The notes under the pieces were generated by a model. The model saw only the letters and a program-made list of their open reading frames with translations. It had not been told where the DNA came from and searched no databases. Shown in pieces: positions 25,393 to 33,981 of a stretch of 64,000 bases of DNA. The stretch is from Bacillota bacterium (lineage in GTDB: Bacteria; Bacillota; Clostridia; DSM-8532), in assembly GCA_023415205.1 (NCBI GenBank), contig JAEZLR010000022.1:1-64000 (forward strand), given 5' to 3'. The position numbers and the translations under genes were made by a program. Within the stretch, counting starts at the first letter, position 1. Every line of letters starts with the position of its first letter.

Positions 25393-25497
25393 ATGATGGA
25401 CGTAGTATTACTCGGAGCCGTAGTGACAGGTGCATACTTATTCTTGAGGGCAGTCTGGAATTATGAATTAAGAGTGGCCAATGAGGTTAACAAATAA
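25393..25497 (+). CDS. Small single-pass membrane peptide
   Basis: This 34-residue ORF starts at ATG 25393 (or 25396), preceded by a strong GGGAGGTG site. It is mostly one hydrophobic helix, DVVLLGAVVTGAYLFLRAVW, followed by a polar charged tail NYELRVANEVNK. A palindromic operator pair precedes it and a terminator follows, so it looks like a complete, regulated small gene. No family was recognised; size resembles regulatory peptides of membrane transporters such as KdpF, but the sequence does not match. Confidence 0.6.
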   Translation: MMDVVLLGAVVTGAYLFLRAVWNYELRVANEVNK

Positions 25498-25547
25498 TCC
25501 CCTGAAGTACGGGAAGGATAACAACATGAAATTAAATAGAAAAGCAT

Positions 25548-25583
25548 AAAATGCGTCCCACAGCTAGGTGAAACGCATTTTTT
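25548..25583. terminator. Bidirectional terminator between the small peptide and larC
   Basis: AAAATGCGT (25548-25556) pairs with ACGCATTTT (25573-25581), with A- and T-runs on both sides. Confidence 0.7.
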
Positions 25584-25600
25584 GTACCCCAAGGTTATAT

Positions 25601-26854
25601 TCAGGTGGTGCTCAGAATGATTTTATAAGCCTCTTCAAAGGAAATGCCGTGGTTCTTTGCGGCCTTGGCCACATCGTCATACTCAGGCTTTACTCTTGAG
25701 ATTCCGTAGCCATGGGCGCGCTTGACCCTCATTCTACCCAGCGTTGTATCCACTTCTTCAATGGTTCTCTCCAGAATGTATCTTTCACAGGCGTATTTCC
25801 TCACACCTAGGGTGGTGGTGTGCTTGAGCATCAACCTGGCCATCCTCTCGCCATCCCTGTCTTCGCACAGGCAGACAATCATGAGCCCAGGACGGTTCTT
25901 CTTCATGTAAACCGGCTGAACATAGACATCCTTTGCCCCTCCTGTCAAAAGGGCTTCGGTGGCAAAGCCTACGGCCTCCGGCGTCATATCGTCTACGGTG
26001 CAGCGAAGCTCGGTGATGGTGTCGCCTTGCTGCCTGGCTGACTGGCCCAGGAAAGCCCTTACGCAATTGGCGGCGCCAAAGCTTTTCGTGCCCATGCCAT
26101 AACCGATTTTGTCATAAGCCATAAGGGGCATGGCTCCGAAGCCCGTAGCAAAGTGCTTGATAAGCGCCGCACCGGTAGGGGTAAGAAGCTCGCCCGCTGT
26201 CCCGTCGGAATAGGTGGGGACTCCTTTTAGGATATGGGCTGTGGCTGGCGCAGGAACGGGGAGTACGCCATGGGAGGTTCGGACATGACCCGAGCCCACA
26301 TGAAGGGGTGAGGCCATAATATTATCCACCTTAAGCGTCTCCACAAGAAGGCAGAAGCCAACGATATCGGCAACGGCATCTAGTGCCCCAACCTCATGGA
26401 AATGTACCTGATCAACAGGCCTGCCGTGTGCCTCAGATTCCCCTTGGGCCAGAAGACCGTAAACTTCCAAGGCGTTATCCTTTACCCTTTGCGGTAGTTC
26501 CAGGCACTGTATCATTGCCTTGATATCGGTCAGGGAGGAATGGGAGTGCTCGTGACGGCAATGCTCAAGGGAAGGATGCTGGGAATTATCATGGTGATGG
26601 TGCCCATGCTTTTGTGAACCCATAGTCTCATCGAGAGACATTTCTCCCTGGTTCCCGATGGTTACTATCATTCGCGTTCCCTGTATCCCGCATTTTTGCT
26701 CTGCCTGTGCTCTGACCTTCACCTGGGGCAGTCCCAGCCCATTCATTTTTTCTAAAAAGACTAATTTGGCCTCTTGTTCTAAAAGCTCATATAAAGCTGC
26801 GCAGAGCATGTCCCCTGCCGCGCCCATCCGACATTCCAGATAAAGTGATATCAT
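25601..26854 (-). CDS. larC: LarC nickel insertion protein (nickel-pincer cofactor synthesis)
   Basis: This 417-residue protein matches LarC, the CTP-dependent cyclometallase that inserts nickel into the pyridinium bis-thiocarboxylate pincer cofactor of lactate racemase-type enzymes. LYLECRMGAAGDMLCAALYEL is the opening. A His-rich stretch (GSQKHGHHHHDNSQH...HEHSHSS, residues about 80-108) is a typical metal-binding loop, followed by VDQVHFHEVGALDAVADIVG and HVRTSHGVLPVPAPAT. The gene closes a minus-strand operon behind a nickel/cobalt ECF transporter, which argues for nickel supply. larA, larB and larE are not in the window. Confidence 0.92.
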   Translation of the reverse strand: MISLYLECRMGAAGDMLCAALYELLEQEAKLVFLEKMNGLGLPQVKVRAQAEQKCGIQGTRMIVTIGNQGEMSLDETMGSQKHGHHHHDNSQHPSLEHCRHEHSHSSLTDIKAMIQCLELPQRVKDNALEVYGLLAQGESEAHGRPVDQVHFHEVGALDAVADIVGFCLLVETLKVDNIMASPLHVGSGHVRTSHGVLPVPAPATAHILKGVPTYSDGTAGELLTPTGAALIKHFATGFGAMPLMAYDKIGYGMGTKSFGAANCVRAFLGQSARQQGDTITELRCTVDDMTPEAVGFATEALLTGGAKDVYVQPVYMKKNRPGLMIVCLCEDRDGERMARLMLKHTTTLGVRKYACERYILERTIEEVDTTLGRMRVKRAHGYGISRVKPEYDDVAKAAKNHGISFEEAYKIILSTT

Positions 26855-26894
26855 TCTATCTCTCCTTCTTCATTCCTAGTAGGGTATGAGATCT

Positions 26895-27608
26895 TTAGCG
26901 TCTTTTTATTGCTTCAAGGTGGCATTCCTCCATGAGCCCTTCGTCAAATAAGAGCTCGTAAGGGTTTCCCGAGGCAAACACAGCGCCGTTGTCCAAGATA
27001 ATGACCTGGTCACAGGCCTCCAAAGCCAACTCAAGATCATGGGTGGCAATGATTTTAGTCTGCTTAACTTCCCCCAATAAGCGAATAAGATTCCTGCGGG
27101 ACTTGGGATCAAGAAAGGAGGAGGGCTCATCAAGGACCATCACCGATGGATTCATGGTCAGTACCGTTCCTATAGCCGCCATCCTTTTCTCTCCTCCTGA
27201 AAGCTTGAGGGAAGAACGATTCTTTAGATAGGGTATGTGAAGCTTTTCCAGGGTGAGTTCAACAAGCTCTCTGACCCTATCCTCATCAAGGCCCATGCTC
27301 CTAGGGCCGAAAGCTAAATCGTCATAAATCATGGGCATAAAGAGCTGATCATCAGGGTTTTGAAAGACCATGCCCACCTTGCGTCGAATTTCTGGAAGAT
27401 TCTTTTTGGTGACCTCCACTCCATCAATGGTGATGACTCCCTCCTGGGGTAGAAGCACCCCCACCAGGGAAAGAAGCAGCGTAGACTTTCCGGCGCCGTT
27501 AGGGCCCACAATGGCAACGCTCTGCCCCGCTTTAACACGAAAGCTGACACGGCTTAAGGCCTTGGTTTTGTCAGGATATGAAACTGTGAGCTTATCTACT
27601 GTGATCAT
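26895..27608 (-). CDS. cbiO: Nickel/cobalt ECF transporter ATP-binding protein (CbiO/LarO-like)
   Basis: This 237-residue ABC ATPase has Walker A GPNGAGKSTLL (near residue 36), a Q-loop VGMVFQNPDDQLF typical of ECF ATPases, signature LSGGEKRMAAIG, Walker B VMVLDEPSSFLD and an H-loop ATHDLE. It energises uptake by the membrane subunits encoded upstream (CbiQ, CbiM). Its start overlaps the CbiQ stop by 4 bp. The larC gene follows by 40 bp, indicating nickel as substrate for the pincer cofactor; cobalt remains possible. Confidence 0.9.
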   Translation of the reverse strand: MITVDKLTVSYPDKTKALSRVSFRVKAGQSVAIVGPNGAGKSTLLLSLVGVLLPQEGVITIDGVEVTKKNLPEIRRKVGMVFQNPDDQLFMPMIYDDLAFGPRSMGLDEDRVRELVELTLEKLHIPYLKNRSSLKLSGGEKRMAAIGTVLTMNPSVMVLDEPSSFLDPKSRRNLIRLLGEVKQTKIIATHDLELALEACDQVIILDNGAVFASGNPYELLFDEGLMEECHLEAIKRR

Positions 27609-28408
27609 GGAATAAACCTTTCTATGAAGTCATTCAAGTATCCGGTGATATCAAAAACTCTTAAAATAAGGCCAGTGCCTAAAACAAACAGAAGGAAGAG
27701 AATATCCCTAGGTCCGACGTTTTTCCCTGATGAACTTATCTTAGCTGTGGGGTAACCCCGTAGCTTCATGGCATCATATATCCGCTCGGAGCGGTCAAAG
27801 CTTCTTATGAGGATTTGGCCGATAAAGCTTCCCATATGCCGGAGAACGATGCCCTTCTGCTGATTGCTTCTGAGCTGATAGGCCATAACCATGGAAGAGG
27901 CTTCCTCAAGGAGTATACCAATATACCGATAGGTCATTTCAAACAGGGTAATAAAGAGGGAAGGCACCCTGAGCATCTTCAGGGAACTGGAAATATCTCG
28001 GATGGGAGTGGTGGAAACCAGAAGAAGAACCGTTATAACACAAAGATAGGTTTTATAAAGGAGGGTAAAAAAGGATAAAGCCCCCAGGCTCACCGACAGG
28101 GTCCCTATAGTAAAGGCCGTACCCGTATCCAGGAACAGATTGGAGATTCCCGCAAAAAGACAGAAGGGAAGAGCCAGGGCGCTGCGCTTCAGAAGTAGAA
28201 CATAGGGGGTTTCTGAAAGGGCCATAACCACAGTGGGATAAAAAACCAGAGGGATCATGGGTAAAAGGTCATACCTTCCAAAGGAGACCACAATAACAAT
28301 AAAGCCTAGATTTGCTAACAGCTTTATCAGAGGATTGAGGCGGTGTATGGGGGTATTTCTACCCGACAATTGCTCCAGCGAGTAAATCTCCTGAATTTTG
28401 CTTTTCAT
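27605..28408 (-). CDS. cbiQ: ECF transporter T component (CbiQ/LarQ-like)
   Basis: This 267-residue integral membrane protein has five or more hydrophobic helices and the coupling motifs of ECF T subunits: MAYQLRSNQ near residue 175 and SERIYDAMKLRGYP (A-R-G motif) near 210. These contact the ATPase Q-loops. The N-terminal GRNTPIHRLNPLIKLLANLGF is the family opening. It lies between cbiM and cbiO in the operon. Confidence 0.9.
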   Translation of the reverse strand: MKSKIQEIYSLEQLSGRNTPIHRLNPLIKLLANLGFIVIVVSFGRYDLLPMIPLVFYPTVVMALSETPYVLLLKRSALALPFCLFAGISNLFLDTGTAFTIGTLSVSLGALSFFTLLYKTYLCVITVLLLVSTTPIRDISSSLKMLRVPSLFITLFEMTYRYIGILLEEASSMVMAYQLRSNQQKGIVLRHMGSFIGQILIRSFDRSERIYDAMKLRGYPTAKISSSGKNVGPRDILFLLFVLGTGLILRVFDITGYLNDFIERFIP

Positions 28409-28453
28409 ATCTGCCGTAATAAATACCTCACTTGCGACTCACATCAGTTTTCA

Positions 28454-29470
28454 TTAAGGGATTGTGGGGCTCGTTTTTCTCTTTTTAAACCATGACAGAA
28501 TAACGCCAGTAACTCCAGCTAAAAGGAAGGTCAACCCCCCTCCGATGAGGCCGGCAAGGCTCGTGCCCGGTACGATACTGTCGCTTTCGGAGGTATAGTC
28601 ATAATCAGGCATAAAGGCTGTCTTGTCCTGAAGGGAGGCCATGTTGTCATGAAGCTCTCCGTCAGACGAAAGCTCAGCGGTACCCGCTACCTTCTCGATG
28701 GACCATTCAAGGCCGTCCGGGTTCTCTGAGGCATAAAGGGAGAGCAAGCCCCCTGTAAGAACCGTCAGAATGGCCATTAGGGCTAAAACCCTTTTAAGGG
28801 TCACCCGAGGAGTTAATGAGGCTTGTTGGGCGCTTTCAATCAGATCAGGCCGCATACTGTACACAAAGCTTATTACCGCTGCTGTAATCATACCCTCCAC
28901 GAGGCCGATAGCAAGATGAATAGGCTGCATCATCAGAAGAAAGGTGCCAAAGGGAAGCTCTGTCACACCTGAGGCATAGGTTTCCAGAACCACGCCCAAC
29001 GAACCCAGTTGAAGGCCCACAACCACCGATAAAACAGAGGCCAGGGTGATGTTCCTGTAGCTCATGCCCCGCCTAATAATCGGCTTAAAGATCAGGGGGT
29101 AAACCAGTAGGCAGGGGATGACTCCCATATTGAGGATATTGCAGCCCAGAGCGAGAAGCCCTCCGTCTGCAAAGAAAAGCGCCTGGATAATCAGTACCGC
29201 CGAGAGGGTGAGAAGTGAGGGGTAGCCTCCCAGAAGGGCGGCCAGCAGCAGGCCTCCCCCTATGTGACCACTTGAGCCCGTGGCGGGAATAGTGAAGTTA
29301 ATCATTTGGGCAGCAAAAACAAAGGCTCCTGCAACCGCCATGATGGGAACTTTTTTATCGCTTAAGTCATCCTTTTTAATTTTAGCTACCGAGTAAGCAA
29401 TAGCACCTGCGCTAACTGCGCTTATAGATAAACCAACCGTTGGGGATAGCAAGGCATCTGCCATATGCAT
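28454..29470 (-). CDS. cbiM: Nickel/cobalt ECF transporter S component, CbiM-CbiN (LarMN) fusion
   Basis: This 338-residue protein starts at ATG 29470 (MHMADALLSP), directly after AGGAGG. CbiM-type proteins need the N-terminal Met-His-x-x-Asp-Ala for metal chelation, so this start is essential; the longer frame to 29575 would bury it. Residues 1-215 are the multi-helix CbiM domain, with HIGGGLLLAALLGGYPSLL. The C-terminal part carries PDGLEWSIEKVAG and a final membrane helix, the PDGLE/CbiN-like domain. It is a single fused metal-binding subunit, as in LarMN. Confidence 0.92.
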   Translation of the reverse strand: MHMADALLSPTVGLSISAVSAGAIAYSVAKIKKDDLSDKKVPIMAVAGAFVFAAQMINFTIPATGSSGHIGGGLLLAALLGGYPSLLTLSAVLIIQALFFADGGLLALGCNILNMGVIPCLLVYPLIFKPIIRRGMSYRNITLASVLSVVVGLQLGSLGVVLETYASGVTELPFGTFLLMMQPIHLAIGLVEGMITAAVISFVYSMRPDLIESAQQASLTPRVTLKRVLALMAILTVLTGGLLSLYASENPDGLEWSIEKVAGTAELSSDGELHDNMASLQDKTAFMPDYDYTSESDSIVPGTSLAGLIGGGLTFLLAGVTGVILSWFKKRKTSPTIP

Positions 29471-29533
29471 AGAATTTGTCCTCCTAAAATAAAGAATACC
29501 ACAAAAACACAGCCGGCGTTTCAATGCCGCACA

Positions 29534-29588
29534 ATGCCTTCGTGGCATGATTATTTTGAACTTCAATCCGTGCATATCTTCGTGATAT
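29534..29588 (-). promoter_or_regulatory. Twin hairpins with ACGAA loops in the cbiM leader
   Basis: On the minus strand, ATATC-ACGAA-GATAT (29588-29574) and ATGCC-ACGAA-GGCAT (29548-29534) are two small hairpins with the same five-base loop, 40 bp apart, in the leader of the nickel transporter operon. They could be parts of a metal-sensing RNA or a repeated protein-binding site. Neither is confirmed. Confidence 0.35.
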
Positions 29589-29663
29589 ACCTAGTCTTTA
29601 TGTATAATAACTTATTATCGTTTGTTTTTCAAGAGATCAGAGAAGTTTGCTCTTTCTTAAGGT

Positions 29664-30401
29664 CTACCCCTTGCTTCCTCTATCCGAGGGCTCTTTCCAA
29701 CCACAGAGCTCTGCTCTTTGAATGGCACCGAACAGATTGGCCTTGATATGCCTATTTTCCTTAGTCAGATCGGTGATAAGGTGCTTAACCGTCTGTCTTT
29801 TGGTGACTCCGTCTGCCGGGCAACCGCTTCCCACAGGCTTTAAGCCTAAATCCCTCACAGTGGCTCGGACAAGCTTTTCCTCAGTATAAATAAGGGGGCG
29901 GATCAAGGTGATTTCCTTTTTATCCAGATAGGTCACAGGGGAGAAGGTATGGATGCGGCCCTCATAAATCTGGGACATCAGAAGGGTTTCAATGGCATCA
30001 TCCATATGGTGGGCAAAGGCCACCTTGTTACAGTTAAACCTTTTAGCCGTGTTATAAATAGCCCCCCGCTTCATATTGGCACAAAGGGAGCAGGGGTTCT
30101 TTTCCTTTCGGGCATCAAAGACAATTTGACCGATCTGGGTTCTTTCTATATGATAATCTACTCCCGCATTGGTGTAAAAGTCCAGAAGGCTTTGTTCATC
30201 AAAGGAGTCAAACCCTAGGGCCACTGAAATTGCCATCAGTTCAAACTGAGCAGGCAAAAACCGCTGTAGCTCCCTGAGCGCAAGAAGGAGGAGTTGGCTG
30301 TCCTTGCCCCCTGAAACGCCGACGGCTATTTTATCTCCATCCTTAATCATCTCATAGTCAGTAACGGCCTTGCGTACCCTTGAAAGAATCTTTTGAAGCA
30401 T
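29664..30401 (-). CDS. TtcA-family tRNA thiolation / PP-loop ATPase
   Basis: This 245-residue protein starts at ATG 30401 after AGGCAGGA; the longer frame adds only a hydrophobic stretch. The PP-loop VGVSGGKDSQLLL (near residue 29) adenylates the substrate. CSLCANMKRGAIYNTAK and GSGCPADGVTKRQT carry the cysteines that bind a [4Fe-4S] cluster in TtcA, which makes 2-thiocytidine in tRNA. HHMDDAIETLLM is the family block. It is on the same strand as the nickel operon but separated by 190 bp. A different thiolated product cannot be excluded. Confidence 0.83.
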   Translation of the reverse strand: MLQKILSRVRKAVTDYEMIKDGDKIAVGVSGGKDSQLLLLALRELQRFLPAQFELMAISVALGFDSFDEQSLLDFYTNAGVDYHIERTQIGQIVFDARKEKNPCSLCANMKRGAIYNTAKRFNCNKVAFAHHMDDAIETLLMSQIYEGRIHTFSPVTYLDKKEITLIRPLIYTEEKLVRATVRDLGLKPVGSGCPADGVTKRQTVKHLITDLTKENRHIKANLFGAIQRAELCGWKEPSDRGSKG

Positions 30402-30598
30402 GCTTGTCCTGCCTTTCAGTGTAAATACGGCAGCTATTATTATAAGGTAAATCAAAAGGGCCATGCAAGGAGTATAAAGTGGGTCTTGCCGCTAGCGCCT
30501 TACGGGTGGGAGTTCCGTGGTGAATGAGTGGGGGGTTGAAGACTCTGGAGGCAAGCCTTTTGTGCAGGTTTTCCGATGTAGCAAGTAAAAATTGGGGC

Positions 30599-30627
30599 TT
30601 GAAAAGCCACTCTAAAAAATGTATACT
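30599..30627 (+). promoter_or_regulatory. Promoter of tRNA-Pro
   Basis: TTGAAA (30599-30604) and TATACT (30622-30627) have 17-bp spacing, 16 bp before the tRNA. Confidence 0.7.
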
Positions 30628-30643
30628 ATAGTACGTTACTCAT

Positions 30644-30719
30644 CGAGGTGTAGCGCAGTTGGTAGCGCGCTTGGTTTGGGACCAAGATGCCGGGGGTTCA
30701 AGTCCTCTCACCTCGACCA
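30644..30719 (+). tRNA. tRNA-Pro (anticodon TGG)
   Basis: Acceptor CGAGGTG pairs with CACCTCG. The anticodon loop TTTGGGA reads TGG. The T loop GTTCAAGTC and encoded CCA (30717-30719) are present. Confidence 0.96.
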
Positions 30720-30723
30720 GTTG

Positions 30724-30780
30724 GAGTGGTCGTATAGGATTTAAGAATAAAAATCTTAAATTCGTATGGCCACTCTTTAT
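30724..30780 (+). terminator. Terminator of tRNA-Pro
   Basis: A long imperfect stem from GAGTGGTCGTA (30724) to GGCCACTC (ends 30775), with a central TTTAAG/CTTAAA, is followed by TTTATTTG. Confidence 0.75.
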
Positions 30781-30879
30781 TTGTTTTTTGGTGCTAGAAT
30801 AGCTCACGGCTACTCCTTTTCTTGTTTTCATGGTGACTTCGGGACTAGGTAATATGTCTGGTATCTCAAGCAAACCTAC

Positions 30880-31011
30880 ACATCTGTAATGAATATTAAG
30901 CCTCTGGATATGTACCCCGCCAACATTTTCTGTCCCGCGCTTTTGCTGAATCCTTTCAAAGTCGGCTCGGTCAATAATCGGGTCGTGAACGTCCCTGAAG
31001 ACGATGGGCAT
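30880..31011 (-). pseudogene. Large serine recombinase fragment
   Basis: The minus-strand frame has FRDVHDPIIDRADFERIQQKRG, resembling the conserved 'HEPIID...FE.VQ...' block between the recombinase domain and zinc ribbon of large serine recombinases. No resolvase catalytic domain precedes it and the continuation loses similarity. It lies between tRNA-Pro and an IS21 remnant, so it is debris of an earlier mobile element. Confidence 0.4.
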
Positions 31012-31060
31012 TGCTTACACGAGATTGATCGCAGAGATGTACTGGATTGCCTTAGCAAGA

Positions 31061-31705
31061 TTAAGGAGATGGCGATTTTATAGAAAAACGCAAAACCCTT
31101 TTCATGTCATTGCTTAAATAGTAACAATTCCGGAGGCTGTGCGTCGAAGCCCACAAGCCCTGCCCAACGGCAACGGGGACATATCCCCACTCATCCAGAA
31201 TTAGAAGGTTGAGTTGTTGGAGTTCACGGACTAGGCGCTCCAGAGTTCCGGATTTCCGTGCCTCGGCAAGTTTCAGCACCAATTCCGTGACGGTGAAGAA
31301 TTTTACCCGTAGACCCATTTCACAGGCCTTCATGCCCAATGCTATTGCCATATGGGTTTTGCCGATTCCGACAGGCCCATAAAGAACAAGGTTCTTCCTT
31401 TCCTCAATGAAGCGGCAGCTGAGCAGTTCCTCGCGGTTGAAAGCTGGGGGAAAGCGTACACTGCCGAAATCATATGTGTCAAAACCCTTAAGAACAGGAA
31501 AGCTAGCTCTGCCAAGAAGCCGACTTTTCCGACTACGCTCCCTGGAGGCGATTTCCTCAGCCAAGACCCGACACAGAAATTCCTCCTGCTTAGGTGTGGC
31601 TTCCTGTTCACAAAGCTCTATAACCTGCCGAGATAGCATAAGCTGGCGACAATAACCTGCAATCTCCTGCCGTGTTTCTTCACGCTCCTTGAATGGCTTT
31701 AACAC
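31061..31705 (-). pseudogene. istB: istB: IS21 helper ATPase, C-terminally truncated
   Basis: The first 180 residues match IstB/DnaC-like ATPases: YGPVGIGKTHMAIALG (Walker A) and LNLLILDEWGYVPV (Walker B). Normally the text continues into a sensor and C-terminal lid for a total near 245 residues. Here similarity stops at about 31170 and the frame runs into unrelated sequence (ASTHSLRNCYYLSND). The likely cause is a deletion joining the gene to recombinase debris. Confidence 0.75.
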
Positions 31706-33290
31706 AGAACCTCACCTCCATTCAAAAAATCGTCATATACCCGAAGATCAGGGCCGGATTCCGGCGGGCGATCCAGCCCATAACTGGCAATTCTGGCTGC
31801 TAGGATTGCGGCATCGCAAAAGTTGATGCGGTTAATCCTCAACCCCTCCTCAAAGGCTGCCACAGCAGTTTCAAAGCTATATGTACGGGTTAACAACTGC
31901 AGTGTTCGAAGCGTGGATTGCAGTTCATCACGTGGTTGCTCATCCATGACACCACGCAGTGCATTAGGAACAAGTTCCCGGACACCGCTGTTAGGCCAGG
32001 CTCCGGCGTTTTTCATTAACATGGCAATGGAGGTACAGTAATCAACAGTATCGCTGCGCTTCTCCCCAAACTGCCTGGTGTGGCGGACTTGAAGAGTTCC
32101 ATCAACAAGGATATCGATGGTATGCGCCCTGACTCCCACAAGAACTTCACGATTCCCGTTTTCTGGGCTTGTTGAATAGTAGTGGCGATCATCCACACGA
32201 ACCTTGCCGTAGCCGTCAGCTTTCACATAGCTGTACCGGCAAACATCAAAGGGGACTGTCGGAAGCTTCATGAGAGCCTTCCGGTCTTCCTCAAAAAGAG
32301 AATGGATTGGAACCACCTTTTTGTAATGGTTTTCTTCGCCTTGGCTTTATGCTCATCCAGTAGTTTCCGGTTAAAGGGCTCGATTTCATCAATGACTGGA
32401 ACAGGGACAAAGAGGTTGTGTCGTGTGTATCCTATCTTGTTTTCCACATTGCCTTTTTCATGACCGGCATTAGGATTGCAGAACCTAACAGAGAAACGAT
32501 AATGGGCACGCATCCGCTGGAACAGTTCAACCTCGTGGATTACCTGTCCCATGCGTCGTCCTACACCTGTTGCATTGTCAAAGATCAGAAGGGACGGCAC
32601 ACCGCCAATATACTCAAATATATCCTTGAGGCCTTGGCAAACGCATTCCGAAGTTTCGCCACCAAACACCTGAGTATAGCTGTCGTTGCTGTATGGGAAG
32701 GAAACCGTCAGAAATTTCTTACGAACCTGTTCATCCTGTTCAATGAAATCGGCAACGCCAAAATCCACTTGTGCTTCGCCCGGATGCCAGACGAGTTCCT
32801 GGAAGCCCTGTTGCTCCTGAGCAAGACTCCTTGCCTTCCTTATGTATCTCTGAACAGTCACATAGGAAAAATTAAAGTCCTTGAATTCTTTAACGAGCCT
32901 TGAGTGGATTTTCTTCCCTGTGTGCCTTTGCTTGTACCAGACTTCCTTATCTGAAAGAATCCATGCATCAATTGTTTCCTTGTAACGATCAAGTTTTGAT
33001 GGAAGTTCCATGGCCTGGGGCGGTTTCGGCGAGAAATCCTCCTTCTGAAGATATTTCCTTACCGTCTTTTCCGAAACATTCTGATTTCTGGCGATTTGAG
33101 CCACTTTATATCCCTTTTTCGCTAATTCTCTGATATCATTGATTTGGGACATATTGAGCATCTCTCCTATTCCTCCTTTGCTGTTGGTGGTTCTACAACG
33201 AAGGATACATTTGGTAGGACAGTATCTCAACTGTCCCGATTTTTTCAGGTAGATTACCGTGATAAAACCGGGACTTTTCGATGATAATTT
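31145..33290 (-). mobile_element. Degenerate IS21-family element
   Basis: istA and istB genes of an IS21-type element lie in the usual order on the minus strand, overlapping by 7 bp. istA is frameshifted and istB loses its C-terminus, so the element is dead. The outer end probably lies between 33220 and 33290, where CTGTCCCGATTTTT and AAACCGGGACTTTT occur; exact ends are not resolved. It marks the left edge of the AT-rich defence island. Confidence 0.75.
31699..33161 (-). pseudogene. istA: istA: IS21 transposase, frameshifted
   Basis: The N-terminal part starts at 33161 behind AGGAG with an HTH (INDIRELAKKGYKVAQIARNQNVSEKTVRKYL) and the DDE core (PGEAQVDFGVADF, LLIFDNATGVG, GHEKGNVENKIGYTRHN). 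The frame breaks near 32340: one frame ends ITKRWFQSILFLRK while the expected continuation (HYKKVVPIHSLFEEDRKAL) is found in the next frame and runs to 31699. A one-base change in the AAAGCCAAGGCGAAG region explains it. The product would be inactive unless frameshifting occurs. Confidence 0.8.
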
Positions 33291-33337
33291 CCGATACTTC
33301 TATGTTATATTACACATACCGACCCGCCATGAGCATA

Positions 33338-33384
33338 CTATCGTTTTCACCAGAGTGCGATAGATCACTCTGCTGAAACGATAG
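33338..33384. repeat. Inverted repeat in the 690-bp gap between IS21 and dptF
   Basis: CTATCGTTTTCACCAGAGTG and CACTCTGCTGAAACGATAG form a long imperfect stem with an 8-bp loop. The rest of 33291-33897 is AT-rich with only fragments and no supported ORF; it may contain the boundary of the imported island. Confidence 0.45.
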
Positions 33385-33897
33385 TTAAAAGCAAACCTCC
33401 GCAGGCAAGGCAGGAAAATATAAGCGTGCCTATGGGGTTTCTGGACTTTTTCATCGTCGCATACCGATGAACAGAGACCGTTCTGGCATGGATTTAGTAA
33501 ATAAACTCATGTGATTAATTTGTACATGTGAATTCTAAGTATTGCAGGATGCATTCACATTTCTTCTGGAATAACAGAAACCCGCATGACTCCAGCCATG
33601 TGGTTACTTAAAAAATAGACAATGGATAAGTAGAACGATTATATTATATAAGAATTTTGCCGGTTGTTAAGTAAAACCCTAAATTTTATATCATAGCTAC
33701 ATCGGGATTTGTTCGATAAATGAAAGAATGTATGGCTTAAGTTGAGATTATTAGCTTCGAAGGTATACACTGCACGAACATCAGGGTATTCACGTTATGC
33801 AATTTCTCTGCTAAAAACTAAAAAATTAATTATCAATTTTTCCTAGTTAGCTAAAAAATAGTATCCTTGAATCATTTGATAATAACTAACTATTAGA

Positions 33898-33930
33898 AAG
33901 TATACAAGTTATAGGTAAAATGGTATACTT
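33898..33930 (+). promoter_or_regulatory. dptF promoter with overlapping inverted repeat
   Basis: AAGTATAC (33898-33905) and GTATACTT (33923-33930) form a perfect 8-bp inverted repeat with 25-bp centre-to-centre spacing. A -10-like TATACT (33924-33929) and a -35-like TATACA (33901-33906), 17 bp apart, fall exactly on the two arms. A repressor bound here would cover the whole promoter of the restriction operon. Confidence 0.5.
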
Positions 33931-33981
33931 GCTTTAAAGATTATTTCGATATCAGGCCTACTTATTGGGGGATGTTAGTGT

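Noticed and set aside
26658..26843. Frames opposite larC
   Set aside because: Shadows of the larC coding sequence without start signals.
30640..31011. 123-codon minus-strand frame ending inside tRNA-Pro
   Set aside because: It runs through the tRNA gene; only the short recombinase-like part is credible.
33338..33384. CRISPR-like repeat next to the defence island
   Set aside because: It is a single imperfect inverted repeat, with no regularly spaced copies.
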